From positions 1,178,001 through 1,242,000 of the forward strand of contig NZ_CP053941.1 in assembly GCF_013267195.1 (NCBI RefSeq): a stretch of DNA of 64,000 bases, in the 5' to 3' direction. Position numbers and translations under genes: made by a program. Source of the DNA: Halorubrum salinarum (GTDB taxonomy: Archaea > Halobacteriota > Halobacteria > Halobacteriales > Haloferacaceae). This document shows, one piece after another, positions 9,801 through 20,244 of the stretch. Within the stretch, counting starts at the first letter, position 1, and every line of letters begins with the position of its first letter. The notes beneath the pieces were generated by a model. It saw only the letters and a program-made list of their open reading frames with translations, ran no database searches and was not told where the DNA came from.

Positions 9801-11914
9801 GTCTCGCAGTCGGGACAGAGCGCGGCGTAGGTGTGCTCGCCGCAGTCGGGGCAGACGCGGTCGGAGACCTCCAGTTCGTGCCGGCCGCGGCGGCCGGTGT
9901 CGTCCATCACGTTCGCGGCCTCCGCCACGTCGCGCTGCGGGCCCCCCGCCTCGTTGATCGGGAAGAGCGTGTGGACCGCGGGCGAGAGGTCGCGGCTCTC
10001 GGACTTCTCCGGCCGGCCCATCCGGTTGCCGATCCGGGTCGGCGCGCGCTCGCGGACCTCGAACGGGGCGACCTCGTTGACCGCGCGGATCGCGTTCTCG
10101 CCGTCGGCGTACTCGCGGGCCGCCGCCGAGAGGTCGTCCGCGTCCCACTCCCTGCGCAGGCCGTCGTCGATCCCGAGCGACCGCGCGAGCGGGCGCCACG
10201 TCGGGATCCGGAGCGCGTCCGGGGTCGCGGCGTGTTCGACCAACAGCGACTCCAGGGCGTCCCGGACCGGCTCGGTGCGCTCGATCGCGAGGACGCCGTC
10301 GGCGACCTCGCCGGCGGCGACGGCGTCGGCCAGCGCCGCGAACGCGTCGACCGAGACGTCGTGCCAGAGGTAGGTGTACTCGGGGTGGAGCGGGCAGTCG
10401 TACTCGCGCGCCCACGCGAGCGCCCGGTCGACGTCCGGGTGTTCCAGGTCGACGTGCGGGTCGTCGCCCATGGCCTGGACGTCGGCGCCGGCCGCCTCGA
10501 ACTCCTGGACCCACCACTCGGGGGCGTACGACGCGGGCGCGAGCGGGTGGTTGTTCTCGACGAACTCCCCGTAGTTGACGAGGTACTCGCCCAAGTCGAG
10601 CACCTTCTCGACCCCGTTGCTGACCGCCTTCGCCTCCTCGGGGTCGTCGATCCGCCGGACCTCGCCGTTCGCCAGGCGGACCGTCGGCCCCTCGATGGAG
10701 TCGACGGGGACGACGCCGTGGGCCTTCCCGGGCCGCTCGGTCTTGATCTGCGTGCCCGCCGCGAGGAAGTCGTCGACGATGTGCATGGTCGCCGGGTGGA
10801 CGCCGCCGGTCGCGAACCCGTGGTTGCGCGCGCGACCGTACCGGAGGCGGAAGCCGCCCGCCTCGCTCGGGTGCGTGAAGACGGGGCGGCCCGCGATCAG
10901 GTCCCGGAGGAACTTCTGGGAGGGGTCGGCGCGGGGCGGGCCGTCGGGCGAGTCGTCGGCCGCGGGGTCGGCCGCCGGCTCGTCGGGTTCCCCGTCGGCG
11001 TCGTCGCCGTCCTCGTCCGCGTCGCCGTCGGCGCCCTCGGACGCCGGCGCGTCGCCGTCGCCCGCGCCGTCCTTCCCGATCGTCCCGTCGATCAGGTCCT
11101 GGAGCCACGGCCAGTCGACCTCGTCGAGGTTCCGGGTGTACCGCTGGATCTTCGGGGCCTTCAGCGCGATCCCCTCGGCGGCGACGAGGCACATCCCGCC
11201 GCGCGCGGAGTTGGTGTCGACCCGTTCGAGGTCGCGGAAGCCCGAGACCTCCTCGTCGCTCGTCGCCTCCCCGTCGAGCATGACGGGGATGTGCTTCGCG
11301 ATGAACTTCGACTCCTTGTCCTTCGGGGTGTACTGGAGCCCGGTCTCCTTGTCGTATAAGGCGATCTCCTCGGCGTAGCGCTCCACCTCCACGTCGCGGG
11401 GCTTGTACTCGTCGACATCGAGCAGCGACCGCGCGTAGTCGGCGACGAGCACCGACAGCGCCTGGGCGGTCCCGCCCGCCGAGCGGATCGGACCGGCGTA
11501 GTAGACGTTGACGAACTCGGTGCCGTCGTCGTTCTCCAGCAGCTCCACGCGGTCGATCCCCTCGATCGGCGCGGCGACGACGCCCTCGGTGAGCAGCGCG
11601 ACGGCGGTCCGGACGGCCCCCTCGATCTTCCCCTCGCGGGAGTCGTAGTCGCCGACGTTCCCGTCGACGAAGTCGGTGACCAGCTCCAGAGCCGCCTCCT
11701 CGCGGGACATCTCGCCCTCCAGCTCGCGGACGCGCTCCGCGACGCCGTCGATCCCGAGGATGTTCTCGACGCGGTCGGCCATGTCGCGGGCGACCGGGAT
11801 CTCGATCTCCGGTTCGGGGTCTCTCCCCTGCTTTTTGGCCGTCTCGGCCACGTCCCACGCCTCGTCGAGGCGCTCCTCGATCCTCGCGAAGTAGCGCTCG
11901 TCGTCCGGTCTCAT
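6809..11914 (-). CDS. polC: DNA polymerase D large subunit (DP2), with an in-frame intein
   Basis: Catalytic subunit of the archaeal replicative polymerase PolD. The 1701-residue precursor contains a 515-residue intein (residues 937-1451), leaving a 1186-residue mature protein, normal for DP2. Recognisable parts are the N-terminal region with VYYAGPIRSAGGTAQALS, zinc-binding CxxC clusters (CPDCGEHTYAALCPDC; CNDCGTVC...CPNC; CLDCGEKY...CRECG) and the active-site motif CDGDEDC with its catalytic aspartates. The intein is inserted directly before that motif (RRN/CDGDED), so the unspliced protein should be inactive. A very acidic linker around residues 285-330 looks like halophilic adaptation. 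It lies 40 bases downstream of the PPC-domain gene and may be cotranscribed with it. Confidence 0.97.
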   Translation of the reverse strand: MRPDDERYFARIEERLDEAWDVAETAKKQGRDPEPEIEIPVARDMADRVENILGIDGVAERVRELEGEMSREEAALELVTDFVDGNVGDYDSREGKIEGAVRTAVALLTEGVVAAPIEGIDRVELLENDDGTEFVNVYYAGPIRSAGGTAQALSVLVADYARSLLDVDEYKPRDVEVERYAEEIALYDKETGLQYTPKDKESKFIAKHIPVMLDGEATSDEEVSGFRDLERVDTNSARGGMCLVAAEGIALKAPKIQRYTRNLDEVDWPWLQDLIDGTIGKDGAGDGDAPASEGADGDADEDGDDADGEPDEPAADPAADDSPDGPPRADPSQKFLRDLIAGRPVFTHPSEAGGFRLRYGRARNHGFATGGVHPATMHIVDDFLAAGTQIKTERPGKAHGVVPVDSIEGPTVRLANGEVRRIDDPEEAKAVSNGVEKVLDLGEYLVNYGEFVENNHPLAPASYAPEWWVQEFEAAGADVQAMGDDPHVDLEHPDVDRALAWAREYDCPLHPEYTYLWHDVSVDAFAALADAVAAGEVADGVLAIERTEPVRDALESLLVEHAATPDALRIPTWRPLARSLGIDDGLRREWDADDLSAAAREYADGENAIRAVNEVAPFEVRERAPTRIGNRMGRPEKSESRDLSPAVHTLFPINEAGGPQRDVAEAANVMDDTGRRGRHELEVSDRVCPDCGEHTYAALCPDCETHTEPHYECNDCGTVCEPDEAGRVECPNCEWEVTAASYQEVDVNDAYRSALERVGERESAFEILKGVQGLTSRNKTPEPIEKGVLRAKNGVTSFKDGTVRYDMTDLPVTAVRPEELDVTADHFRELGYETDIDGEPLRHDDQVVELRVQDIVLSDGAAEHMLKTADFVDDLLEQFYGLDRFYEVNERDDLVGELVFGMAPHTSAATVGRVVGFTSAAVGYAHPYFHAAKRRNCFHPETKLWYEDETGQLRYDEIEAFVERYLDRSEVEFDDFGTAVGELEHVDGDLRVPSLTADGDRVSRPVEAVSKHDAPDHLVRVRTESGRSITVTPDHGVHVYDGERDAVAGKEAREIDADDRLVIPDSVGVDDVDRDSRRFDLLAEFIRSDAVPTDRLMIKGLDKDRLYELFEDTFADDWEGRFYPLQSMTEVFGTNKKTLSNYLYRESFPVSYLQRCFSSLDEMLAFVPDDVSLGMKRDRTEIDRFVDLNERVATLLGYYAAEGFAREQETPKGTIHQTTICGTETEAREFFLDVLREEFGVDPYEENHAKVTVSGRLLRAFFDSVLDSGVYAHTKRVPDQIFDVSDEIIGAYLSGYFSGDGSVDDGSLRITATTVSEELREDLLGLLRRLEVHASVDRPERVQLRDKFPEFYDDSDTRMTAQTYVLSVSSHDAVRFSEIAGFHLSRKQDRLTENVSSVEPYARKASDGGSGEYLVEGVAEVEAVESDVDHVYCLTVEDTHSLVANDLSVDQCDGDEDCVMLLMDGLLNFSKEFLPDQRGGRMDAPLVMSSRIDPSEIDDEAHNVDIVREYPLELYEASRELADPGEVEELIQIGEDTLGTDDEYHGFDHTHDTTDIAMGPDLSAYKTLGDMMEKMDAQLELARKLRAVDETDVAERVIEYHFLPDIIGNLRAFSRQETRCLDCGEKYRRMPLTGDCRECGGRVNLTVHEGSVSKYVDTAIEVAERFDCRPYTKQRLKVLEGSLESIFEDDTNKQSGIADFM
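7562..9106 (-). mobile_element. PolD (Pol-II) intein with LAGLIDADG homing endonuclease; C-terminal Gln
   Basis: A 515-residue protein-splicing element inside polC. Block A starts with Cys1 (CFHPETKLWYED); block B carries TPDH at residues 96-99. Two LAGLIDADG motifs, LLGYYAAEG (259-267) and YLSGYFSGDGS (356-366), mark a homing endonuclease. Block F is VYCLTVEDTHSLVAND, and the element ends LSVDQ before the extein Cys. Most inteins end His-Asn; here the last residue is Gln and the one before it Asp. A terminal Gln is known in the Pyrococcus abyssi PolII intein. The intein DNA is visibly less GC-rich than the exteins, as expected for a horizontally spread element. Confidence 0.93.
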
Positions 11915-11954
11915 CGCGGCTCGGTCGCGGGGGCGACGCGGTGCGCTCGGCGGG

Positions 11955-12374
11955 TCACAGCCACAGGTCCAGGTCGGTGGCCTCGTCGTGCGAACGCTCC
12001 AGCGGCTCGGCGAACGCGCGCAGGTGGCACTCGCCCGCCCAGACGGTCGCGGAGTCGAGGTGCCCCGCGAGGGCCTGCCCGCTCGGGCGCGAGAGCACCG
12101 CGTGGGTGTGGGCGAACACGTCCCCCTCTAAGAGCGAGACGTTGCCCACGCAGGCGGCCACCTCCAGCGGCTCGTCGAACGTCACCGACCGGTACTCGGT
12201 CTCCTCCTGGTCGTAGAACCAGACGTCCGCGTCCTGAACCGCGCCGAGCGCCGTGAACCAGCCCGCCTCCACGTTCTCCTCGCGGGCGAGGGCCTCTATC
12301 TCCTCGCGCCAGTCGGCGCCGGTCTCGAACCGCGCGACGTACTCCGCCGTGGGTTCGACCTCGCGATGGTACAT
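11955..12374 (-). CDS. PPC/DUF296-domain protein
   Basis: A 139-residue single-domain protein of the PPC (DUF296) family, related to the plant and prokaryote conserved domain found in AT-hook proteins; a DNA-binding or small-ligand role is proposed for the family. Signatures seen are WREEIEALAREENVEAGWFTALGAV, then FYDQEETEYRS, EVAACVGNVSLLEGD, FAHTHAVLS and GHLDSATVWAGE; the conserved histidines in HTH and GHL usually form a metal site. The ATG at 12374 (MYHREVEP) is preferred to an upstream in-frame start because it leaves a normal domain and an AT-rich element lies about 30 bases upstream. It precedes polC with a 40-base gap. The link to replication is context only. Confidence 0.8.
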   Translation of the reverse strand: MYHREVEPTAEYVARFETGADWREEIEALAREENVEAGWFTALGAVQDADVWFYDQEETEYRSVTFDEPLEVAACVGNVSLLEGDVFAHTHAVLSRPSGQALAGHLDSATVWAGECHLRAFAEPLERSHDEATDLDLWL

Positions 12375-12609
12375 AGCAACTCCCCACGGCTGCCGGGGAG
12401 AAAAAGGCTTCAGTCGGACTGAGATCGAGGTGGGGTTCGAATTCGATATAGCGGCATGAGATTTACCTTGAAGATCCGGTCGAGAACCGTATCGCACAGA
12501 TTCAGGCCCGAGGATGCCGCTTCCGTACGAAATCGACTACTAAGCGGCGAACGGCGATGCGACTCGGGAGTCTGAGAGAAAGAAGAGAGAAACCGTCGGT
12601 CGGACCGAT

Positions 12610-12990
12610 TCAGAACGGGGCCTGCGGGCCTTCGTCGTCGCCGCCGTCGTCGTCGGTCGTCTCGCCGGGGAACGAGGGGGACATCCCGCCGCTGCTGGTC
12701 CCGCCGAGGTCGCCGTCGGCGCCGGCCGCCGCGCCGGTGTCCGCGTGGACCGTCTCGATCTCGGGGATCTCCTTGACCATCCGGGACTTGATCGCCTGGA
12801 TCGTCATCGGCGAGATGCCGCAGCCGGAACAGGCGCCGCCGAGCTGGACCGTCACCTCGCCCTTCTCGCGGTCGAGGTGGGCGATGGCGGCGCTGCCGCC
12901 GTGCATCTGGATCTGCGGGAAGTTGCGCCGCAGGAAGTTCGTGATCCGCTCGCGGAGCTCGTTTTCCGCGTCAGTCGTGTCCGTGCTCAT
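12610..12990 (-). CDS. NifU C-terminal-domain (Nfu-type) Fe-S cluster scaffold protein
   Basis: A 126-residue protein that should hold and deliver Fe-S clusters. The Nfu core spans about residues 10-80: LRERITNFLRRNFPQIQMHGG, then VTVQLGGACSGCGISP with the cluster-binding CxxC (Cys54 and Cys57), and MTIQAIKSRMVKEIPEI. The C-terminal 45 residues are a low-complexity Gly/Asp/Ser-rich tail (GGTSSGGMSPSFPG, DDDGGDDEG) not needed for the fold. Gene order gives no operon partner: it is on the minus strand with gaps on both sides. Confidence in the family is high; client proteins are unknown. Confidence 0.88.
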   Translation of the reverse strand: MSTDTTDAENELRERITNFLRRNFPQIQMHGGSAAIAHLDREKGEVTVQLGGACSGCGISPMTIQAIKSRMVKEIPEIETVHADTGAAAGADGDLGGTSSGGMSPSFPGETTDDDGGDDEGPQAPF

Positions 12991-13068
12991 GCCCGCGAGT
13001 TGGCGGGCGGCGGGCTTATGCCTTTGGTTCGGCCGGATCCGGGCGCCGACGCGGACCCCCTTACTCGG

Positions 13069-13398
13069 TCACTCCGGGCGGTCGACGCCGAGCGTCCGGT
13101 ACAGCTCGGACTCGATCCGCTCGACGTACTCGTCGAGCGTCTCCTCGAACGTCTCGTCGTCGACCGCGACGGCGCCGCGGATGCGCTCGCGGGGGTTCTC
13201 CGGGAGCTCGACGCGGAACTCGCCGTCCTCGTAGAACGGCTCCGACTCGTTGAGCACGGTCTGGTCGATGCCGTGGATCAGCTCCGAGTCGTGCCGGTCG
13301 TTCATCTGGTTGAACGCGTTCTTGTACGCCCGCTGGAGCTCCTGGAAGTAGTTCGCGTACTTGTCTTCGAACTTCTCCGGGTCGAACTCGTCGGCCAT
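13069..13398 (-). CDS. Small conserved haloarchaeal protein (DUF5783-like)
   Basis: A 109-residue acidic protein starting MADEFDPEKFEDKYANYFQ. It is predicted mostly helical with the conserved-looking segments YANYFQELQRAYKNAFNQMN and ELIHGIDQTVLNESEPFYEDG, ending in a coiled stretch. I recall similar haloarchaeal proteins under DUF5783, without a known function; the label is from memory. The ATG at 13398 was chosen because the longer in-frame extension is Arg-rich and not acidic, unlike real haloarchaeal proteins. There are no membrane segments or metal-binding cysteines. Confidence 0.75.
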   Translation of the reverse strand: MADEFDPEKFEDKYANYFQELQRAYKNAFNQMNDRHDSELIHGIDQTVLNESEPFYEDGEFRVELPENPRERIRGAVAVDDETFEETLDEYVERIESELYRTLGVDRPE

Positions 13399-13508
13399 GT
13401 CGCGAGCGAGGGCCTGGCGGGAAAAAAGCCGGTCGATCGCCGCCGAGACGCCGGTTCGGCCCGGGAAACCGGGCCTGCGGTCGAACGGGAGATTCGGCCG
13501 TCGGCGCC

Positions 13509-13520
13509 GTGATAAATCAC
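13509..13520. promoter_or_regulatory. GTGAT-AA-ATCAC dyad, candidate operator
   Basis: A perfect 5-base inverted repeat with a two-base centre, in an AT-richer stretch upstream of the small conserved gene that ends at 13069. A near-identical dyad (GTGAT-T-ATCAC) occurs at 30563-30573 in front of the phototaxis operon. A shared regulator is possible but untested. Confidence 0.3.
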
Positions 13521-13666
13521 ATGTCGCGATATAGAATTCGTTGCGCACGGCGATGGCCGGGGAACCAGCCGTCCGTTACAAGCCGAGGGCTCGGCGGGCG
13601 AGAAGAGCGATTCGGGCCGCGTCGGCGAGGGAGAGCCGGAGCTACCGGAACCGCGCTGCGAGACCG

Positions 13667-13672
13667 AAAAAA
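13667..13672 (-). terminator. T6 tract after katG
   Basis: Six T residues on the minus strand about 20 bases beyond the katG stop. Archaeal RNA polymerase commonly terminates at such tracts. Confidence 0.5.
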
Positions 13673-13691
13673 TCCGACTGCGACGGGGGCG

Positions 13692-16171
<2,480 letters not shown>

Positions 16172-17599
16172 TCAGCGGTTCAGCGTGTGGATCGCCTGCC
16201 CGCGCGCGTTCTCCGCGGCCTCCATCACCGCCTCCGCGAGCGTCGGGTGGGTGTGGACGGTGGCGGCCACGTCTTCGAGGGTGGCGCCCATCTCGACCGC
16301 GAGCGCGACCTCGGCGATCAGCTCCGACGCCTCCGGGCCGACGATCTGTCCGCCGAGGACGAATCCGGTCTCCTCGTCGGCGACGATCCGGACGAACCCC
16401 TCGGTGTGGCCGGTCGTCATCGCCCGCCCGGAGGCGTTGAACGGCATCTCGCCGACCGCGGGCTCGAAGCCGGCCTCAGCGGCCTCCGCCTCCGTCATTC
16501 CGACCGTCCCGATCTCGGGGTCCGTGAACACCGCGGCCGGGACCGCCTGTCGGTCGAGCGCGGCCGGCTCACCGGCGATCACCTCGGCGGCGACGATCCC
16601 CTCGTTGGAGGCCGCGTGCGCGAGCATCGGGTCGCCGGCCACGTCGCCGACGGCGTGGACGTGCTCGACCGCCGTGCGGGTGCGGTCGTCCGTCTCGACG
16701 AACCCGCGGTCGTCCGTCTCGATCCCGGCGTTCTCCAGGTCGAGCCCGTCGGTGACGGGCTGGCGGCCGACCGCGACGAGGATCTTGTCGACGCCGTAGG
16801 TCGACTCCTCGCCGTCCTCGGTCTCAGTGCGGAGGAGGTAGCCCCCGTCGGGCGCCTCCGTCCACTCGCTCGCGCCCTCGCCGAAGTTGAACTCGACGCC
16901 GAGCTCCTCGGCGCGCTTGCGGACGACGCGCTTCACGTCGTCCTCGTAGGGGTCGAGGATGTCGTCGAGCATCTCGACGACCGTGACCTCGGCGCCGAGC
17001 TTGGCGTACGTCGTCGCCAGCTCCATGCCGATGTAGCCGCCGCCGACGACCCCGAGTCGGTCCGGGACCGTGTCGGCGTCGAGCGCGTCGGCGGAGCTCC
17101 AGACGTGGTCCTCGGCGAAGTCGAAGCCGGGGACCTGGATCGGCCGCGACCCGGTGGCGATCACCGCGTGTTCGAACTCCAGCGTCTCCGAGCCCTGCCC
17201 GTCGCCGCCGTGCGCGACCCGGACGGTGTTCTCGCCGACGAACGAGGCGACGCCCTCGACCAGGTTCACGCCGTTCGCCTTACAGAGCTTCTCGACGCCG
17301 CCCGTCAGCCGGTCGACCACGCCGTCCTTCCACTCGATCATCTTCCCCATGTCGACGGCGGGGTCCGCGTGGACGCCCATGAACTCCGCGTTGCCGGCCT
17401 CGTGGGCCAGTCCGCTCCCCGTGATCAGCGCCTTCGAGGGGATACACCCGCGGTTGAGACAGGCGCCGCCGTAGGCGTCCTTCTCGACTAAGGTCGTGTC
17501 GAGCCCCTCCTGTGCGGCGCGGATGGCGGCGACGTAGCCGCCCGGTCCCGCGCCGATGACCAGTACCTCCGTTCCCGTGGTGACGTCTCCGACGACCAT
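16172..17599 (-). CDS. lpdA: Dihydrolipoamide dehydrogenase (E3)
   Basis: FAD enzyme that reoxidises dihydrolipoamide on E2 and passes electrons to NAD. The 475-residue protein has the FAD motif VLVIGAGPGGYVAA, the redox disulfide in GGACLNRGCIPSKALI (Cys47, Cys52), the NAD motif GVVGGGYIGMELA, the second FAD site HAVGDVAGDPMLAH and the C-terminal catalytic HTHPTLAEA. Its ATG overlaps the TAA of the E2 gene by one base (TAATG), so it is the last gene of the four-gene 2-oxoacid dehydrogenase operon. Confidence 0.96.
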   Translation of the reverse strand: MVVGDVTTGTEVLVIGAGPGGYVAAIRAAQEGLDTTLVEKDAYGGACLNRGCIPSKALITGSGLAHEAGNAEFMGVHADPAVDMGKMIEWKDGVVDRLTGGVEKLCKANGVNLVEGVASFVGENTVRVAHGGDGQGSETLEFEHAVIATGSRPIQVPGFDFAEDHVWSSADALDADTVPDRLGVVGGGYIGMELATTYAKLGAEVTVVEMLDDILDPYEDDVKRVVRKRAEELGVEFNFGEGASEWTEAPDGGYLLRTETEDGEESTYGVDKILVAVGRQPVTDGLDLENAGIETDDRGFVETDDRTRTAVEHVHAVGDVAGDPMLAHAASNEGIVAAEVIAGEPAALDRQAVPAAVFTDPEIGTVGMTEAEAAEAGFEPAVGEMPFNASGRAMTTGHTEGFVRIVADEETGFVLGGQIVGPEASELIAEVALAVEMGATLEDVAATVHTHPTLAEAVMEAAENARGQAIHTLNR

Positions 17600-19212
17600 T
17601 ATTCGTTGAGTAGCAGCAGGGGGGTTTCTAAGTGTTCCATGACGGTGTTCGCGAACTCGGCCGCGACCGCACCGTCGACGACCCGGTGGTCGATCGACAG
17701 CGACAGCGGCAGCGTCGGCGCCGGGACGACCTCGCTCGTCCCGTCGGCGCCCTCGCGCACGACGGGGCGCTCCTCGATGGCGCCGAGCCCTAAGATCGCG
17801 GTCTCGGGGTAGTTGATGATCGGCGTGGCGTACTCGCCGCCGATGGCGCCGAAGTTGGTGATAGAGAAGGTGCCGCCCTTCATCTCCGCCGGCTTGAGCT
17901 TCCGCTCGCGGGCGCGGGAAGCGAGGTCGTTGACCTCGTCGGCCAGCTCGAAGAGCCCCTTCTCGTCGACGTCCTCGACGACCGGGACCATGAGGCCGGC
18001 GTCGGTCGCGACCGCGATCCCGAGGTTGTAGTCGCGCTTCAACACGATCTCCTCGTCGTCCTCGCGGAGCTCGCTGTTGAGGTACGGGTACTCCTTCAGC
18101 CCGGCGACGATGGCCTTCATCACGAACGGCATGTAGGTGAGCTTCACGCCCTCGGCCTCGGCCGTCGGCTTCAGCTGCTCGCGGGCCTCGACGAGCGCGT
18201 CCACTTCGGCGGTGTCGTGGTGGGTGACGTGCGGCGCCGTGTACTTCGACCGCTCCATCTGCTTCCCGATGGTGCGCCTGACGCCGCGGTAGGGGACCGT
18301 CTCGTCGCCCGAAGCGGTGCCGGCGGCGTCGGTCGCGGCGGCCGCGTCCGGCGCGGGGTCCGCGTCGACGGTCGCCGGCTCCGGCTCGGACGGCGACTCC
18401 AGCGCGTCGGCGTACGCGTTCACGGCGTCGGCCGTGACGAACGCCTCGCCGTCGCGGGTCTCGTCGGTCGGCACGTCGTCGAGGTCGACGCCGCGCTCGC
18501 GCGCGACCTTCCGGGTCGCCGGCGTCGCGAGCGTCGTCTCGCGGCCCGCGGGCTCGGGCGCGCCGGCGGCGGGCGCCGACGCCCCGTCCGAAGAGCCGTC
18601 GCCGCCGCGCTTGCTGACCGCGGACTTCCGGCCGGTCGAGCCGGTGTCGGTCGGCGCGGGGCGGGGTTCGGGGCCGTCGTCCGCGCCGCCCGGGTCGGCG
18701 GATCCGCCGCCCTCGGCGTGGGCGCGCACGTCGGCCTCGGTCACGCGACCGCCGGGGCCGCTCCCGTCGACCGCCGCGACGTCGACGCCCAGCTCGCGGG
18801 CGAGCCGACGGGCGGACGGCGGCGCGAAGGTGCGGCCCGAGGGCGTGTCGGGCTCGCTCGTCGCCCCGTCGGCCGCGTCGGCGCTCGCGTCCGGCGCCGG
18901 TTCGTCGCCCGCGTCGGGCTCGGGCTCCGGTTCGGGTTCCGCCTCGGCGGTCGCCCCGCCGTCGCCGTCCTCGTCGACCCGGAACGAGATGATCACGTCG
19001 CCGACCGGGACCATGTCCCCCTCGTCGACGAACAGCTCCTCGACGGTCCCGTCGTAGCTCGACGGCACCTCGACGAGCGCCTTGTCGGTCTCGACCTCCG
19101 CGACGGGCTGGTCCTCCTCGACGCGGTCGCCGGGCGCGACCAGCCAGCTGACGAGTTCGCCCTCCGCGACGCCCTCGCCGACGTCGGGCAGCTTGAACTC
19201 CTCGACCGTCAC
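17599..19212 (-). CDS. 2-oxoacid dehydrogenase E2: lipoyl acyltransferase with two binding-domain-like modules
   Basis: Core of the 2-oxoacid dehydrogenase complex; moves the acyl group from E1 to CoA. The 537 residues contain one lipoyl domain (ETDKALVEVPS, lipoylated Lys44), an acidic Pro/Glu linker, a peripheral-subunit-binding domain at about 128-166 (SARRLARELGVD...GPGGRVTEADV), a second, divergent binding-domain-like module at about 227-268 (ATRKVARERGVDLDDV...AFVTADAVNAY), and the catalytic domain (from about 307) with the active-site motif SIDHRVVDGA. One binding domain is usual; the second is unusual. The substrate (pyruvate or branched-chain oxoacids) cannot be told; haloarchaea normally oxidise pyruvate with a ferredoxin enzyme. 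Confidence 0.93.
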   Translation of the reverse strand: MTVEEFKLPDVGEGVAEGELVSWLVAPGDRVEEDQPVAEVETDKALVEVPSSYDGTVEELFVDEGDMVPVGDVIISFRVDEDGDGGATAEAEPEPEPEPDAGDEPAPDASADAADGATSEPDTPSGRTFAPPSARRLARELGVDVAAVDGSGPGGRVTEADVRAHAEGGGSADPGGADDGPEPRPAPTDTGSTGRKSAVSKRGGDGSSDGASAPAAGAPEPAGRETTLATPATRKVARERGVDLDDVPTDETRDGEAFVTADAVNAYADALESPSEPEPATVDADPAPDAAAATDAAGTASGDETVPYRGVRRTIGKQMERSKYTAPHVTHHDTAEVDALVEAREQLKPTAEAEGVKLTYMPFVMKAIVAGLKEYPYLNSELREDDEEIVLKRDYNLGIAVATDAGLMVPVVEDVDEKGLFELADEVNDLASRARERKLKPAEMKGGTFSITNFGAIGGEYATPIINYPETAILGLGAIEERPVVREGADGTSEVVPAPTLPLSLSIDHRVVDGAVAAEFANTVMEHLETPLLLLNE

Positions 19213-19257
19213 GCGTCGGTCACCTCGGCGTTCATGGGTGTATCTCCGGCGGCCATG

Positions 19258-20244
19258 TTAAAATTCGACCGCCTCCAGGATGCCGTCCTCGATGCGCGCC
19301 GCGGACGGGAGGTAGTAGTCCTCCAGCGCGTACAGCGGGTACGGCACGTCGAAGCCGGTGACGCGGCCGATCGGCGCCTCCTGATACAGCAGCGCCTCCT
19401 CCTGGAGGATCGCCGTGATCTCGCCCGCGAGCCCGCCCGTCTTGGGCGCCTCGTGGACGACGACCGCGCGGCCGGTCTTCTCGAACGCCTCGACGATCGC
19501 CTCGCGGTCGAGCGGGGAGACCGTCCGGAGGTCGACGACCTCGCACTCGATCCCCTCCTCGCCGAGCGTCTCGGCGGCCTCCAGCGTGGGACGGGTCATC
19601 GCGCCGTAGGTGAACACCGCCACGTCGTCGCCCTCGCGGCGCGTGGCCGCCTCGCCGATGGGGACCGTGTACGGCTCCTCGGGCACCTCCTCGCGGAACG
19701 CCCGGTAGATCAGCTTCGGTTCGAGGAAGACCACCGGGTCGGGGTCGCGGATCGACGCCGCGAGCAGGCCCTTCGCCTCGTACGGCGTCGAGGGAATCAC
19801 CACCTTCAGCCCCGCCTCGTGGGCGTAGAACGCCTCCTTCGACTCGGAGTGGTGTTCCGGCGCGCGGATGCCGCCGCCGTAGGGCGCCCGGAGCGTCATG
19901 GGGAGCGTGAACCGCCCGCGGCTGCGGGTGCGGAACCGCGCCATGTGCGAGACGATCTGGTCGAAGCCCGGGTACATGAACCCGGAGAACTGTATCTCCG
20001 GAACCGGGCGCATCCCCATCGCCGCCATCCCGACCGCGGTCCCGACGATGCCCGACTCGGCGAGCGGGGTGTCGATCACCCGGTCGCCGCCGAACTCGTC
20101 GAACAGCCCCTCTGTGGCGCGGAAGACGCCGCCGTTCTTCCCGACGTCCTGGCCCATCACGACCACGTCGTCGTCCTCGCGCAGTTCGGTGTGTAGTCCG
20201 TCTCGTATCGCCTGTACCAACGTGAGGTTCTGTGTCTCGCTCAT
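19258..20244 (-). CDS. 2-oxoacid dehydrogenase E1 beta subunit
   Basis: Forms the thiamine-diphosphate E1 heterotetramer with the alpha subunit encoded just upstream. The 328-residue protein starts MSETQNLTLVQAIRDGL and shows E1beta signatures: VVVMGQDVGKNGGVFRAT, ESGIVGTAVGMAAMGMRPV, RAPYGGGIRAPEHHSES, then the transketolase C-terminal domain with VAVFTYGAM, VVDLRTVSPLDREAI and VVVHEAP. The ATG follows the alpha-subunit TGA with no gap. The 45-base gap to E2 is the only notable space within the operon. Confidence 0.95.
   Translation of the reverse strand: MSETQNLTLVQAIRDGLHTELREDDDVVVMGQDVGKNGGVFRATEGLFDEFGGDRVIDTPLAESGIVGTAVGMAAMGMRPVPEIQFSGFMYPGFDQIVSHMARFRTRSRGRFTLPMTLRAPYGGGIRAPEHHSESKEAFYAHEAGLKVVIPSTPYEAKGLLAASIRDPDPVVFLEPKLIYRAFREEVPEEPYTVPIGEAATRREGDDVAVFTYGAMTRPTLEAAETLGEEGIECEVVDLRTVSPLDREAIVEAFEKTGRAVVVHEAPKTGGLAGEITAILQEEALLYQEAPIGRVTGFDVPYPLYALEDYYLPSAARIEDGILEAVEF

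Noticed and set aside
9006-11858. A 950-codon minus-strand frame overlapping polC
   Set aside because: It is a shifted frame of polC with an Arg/Gly-rich product; polC itself has clear motifs.
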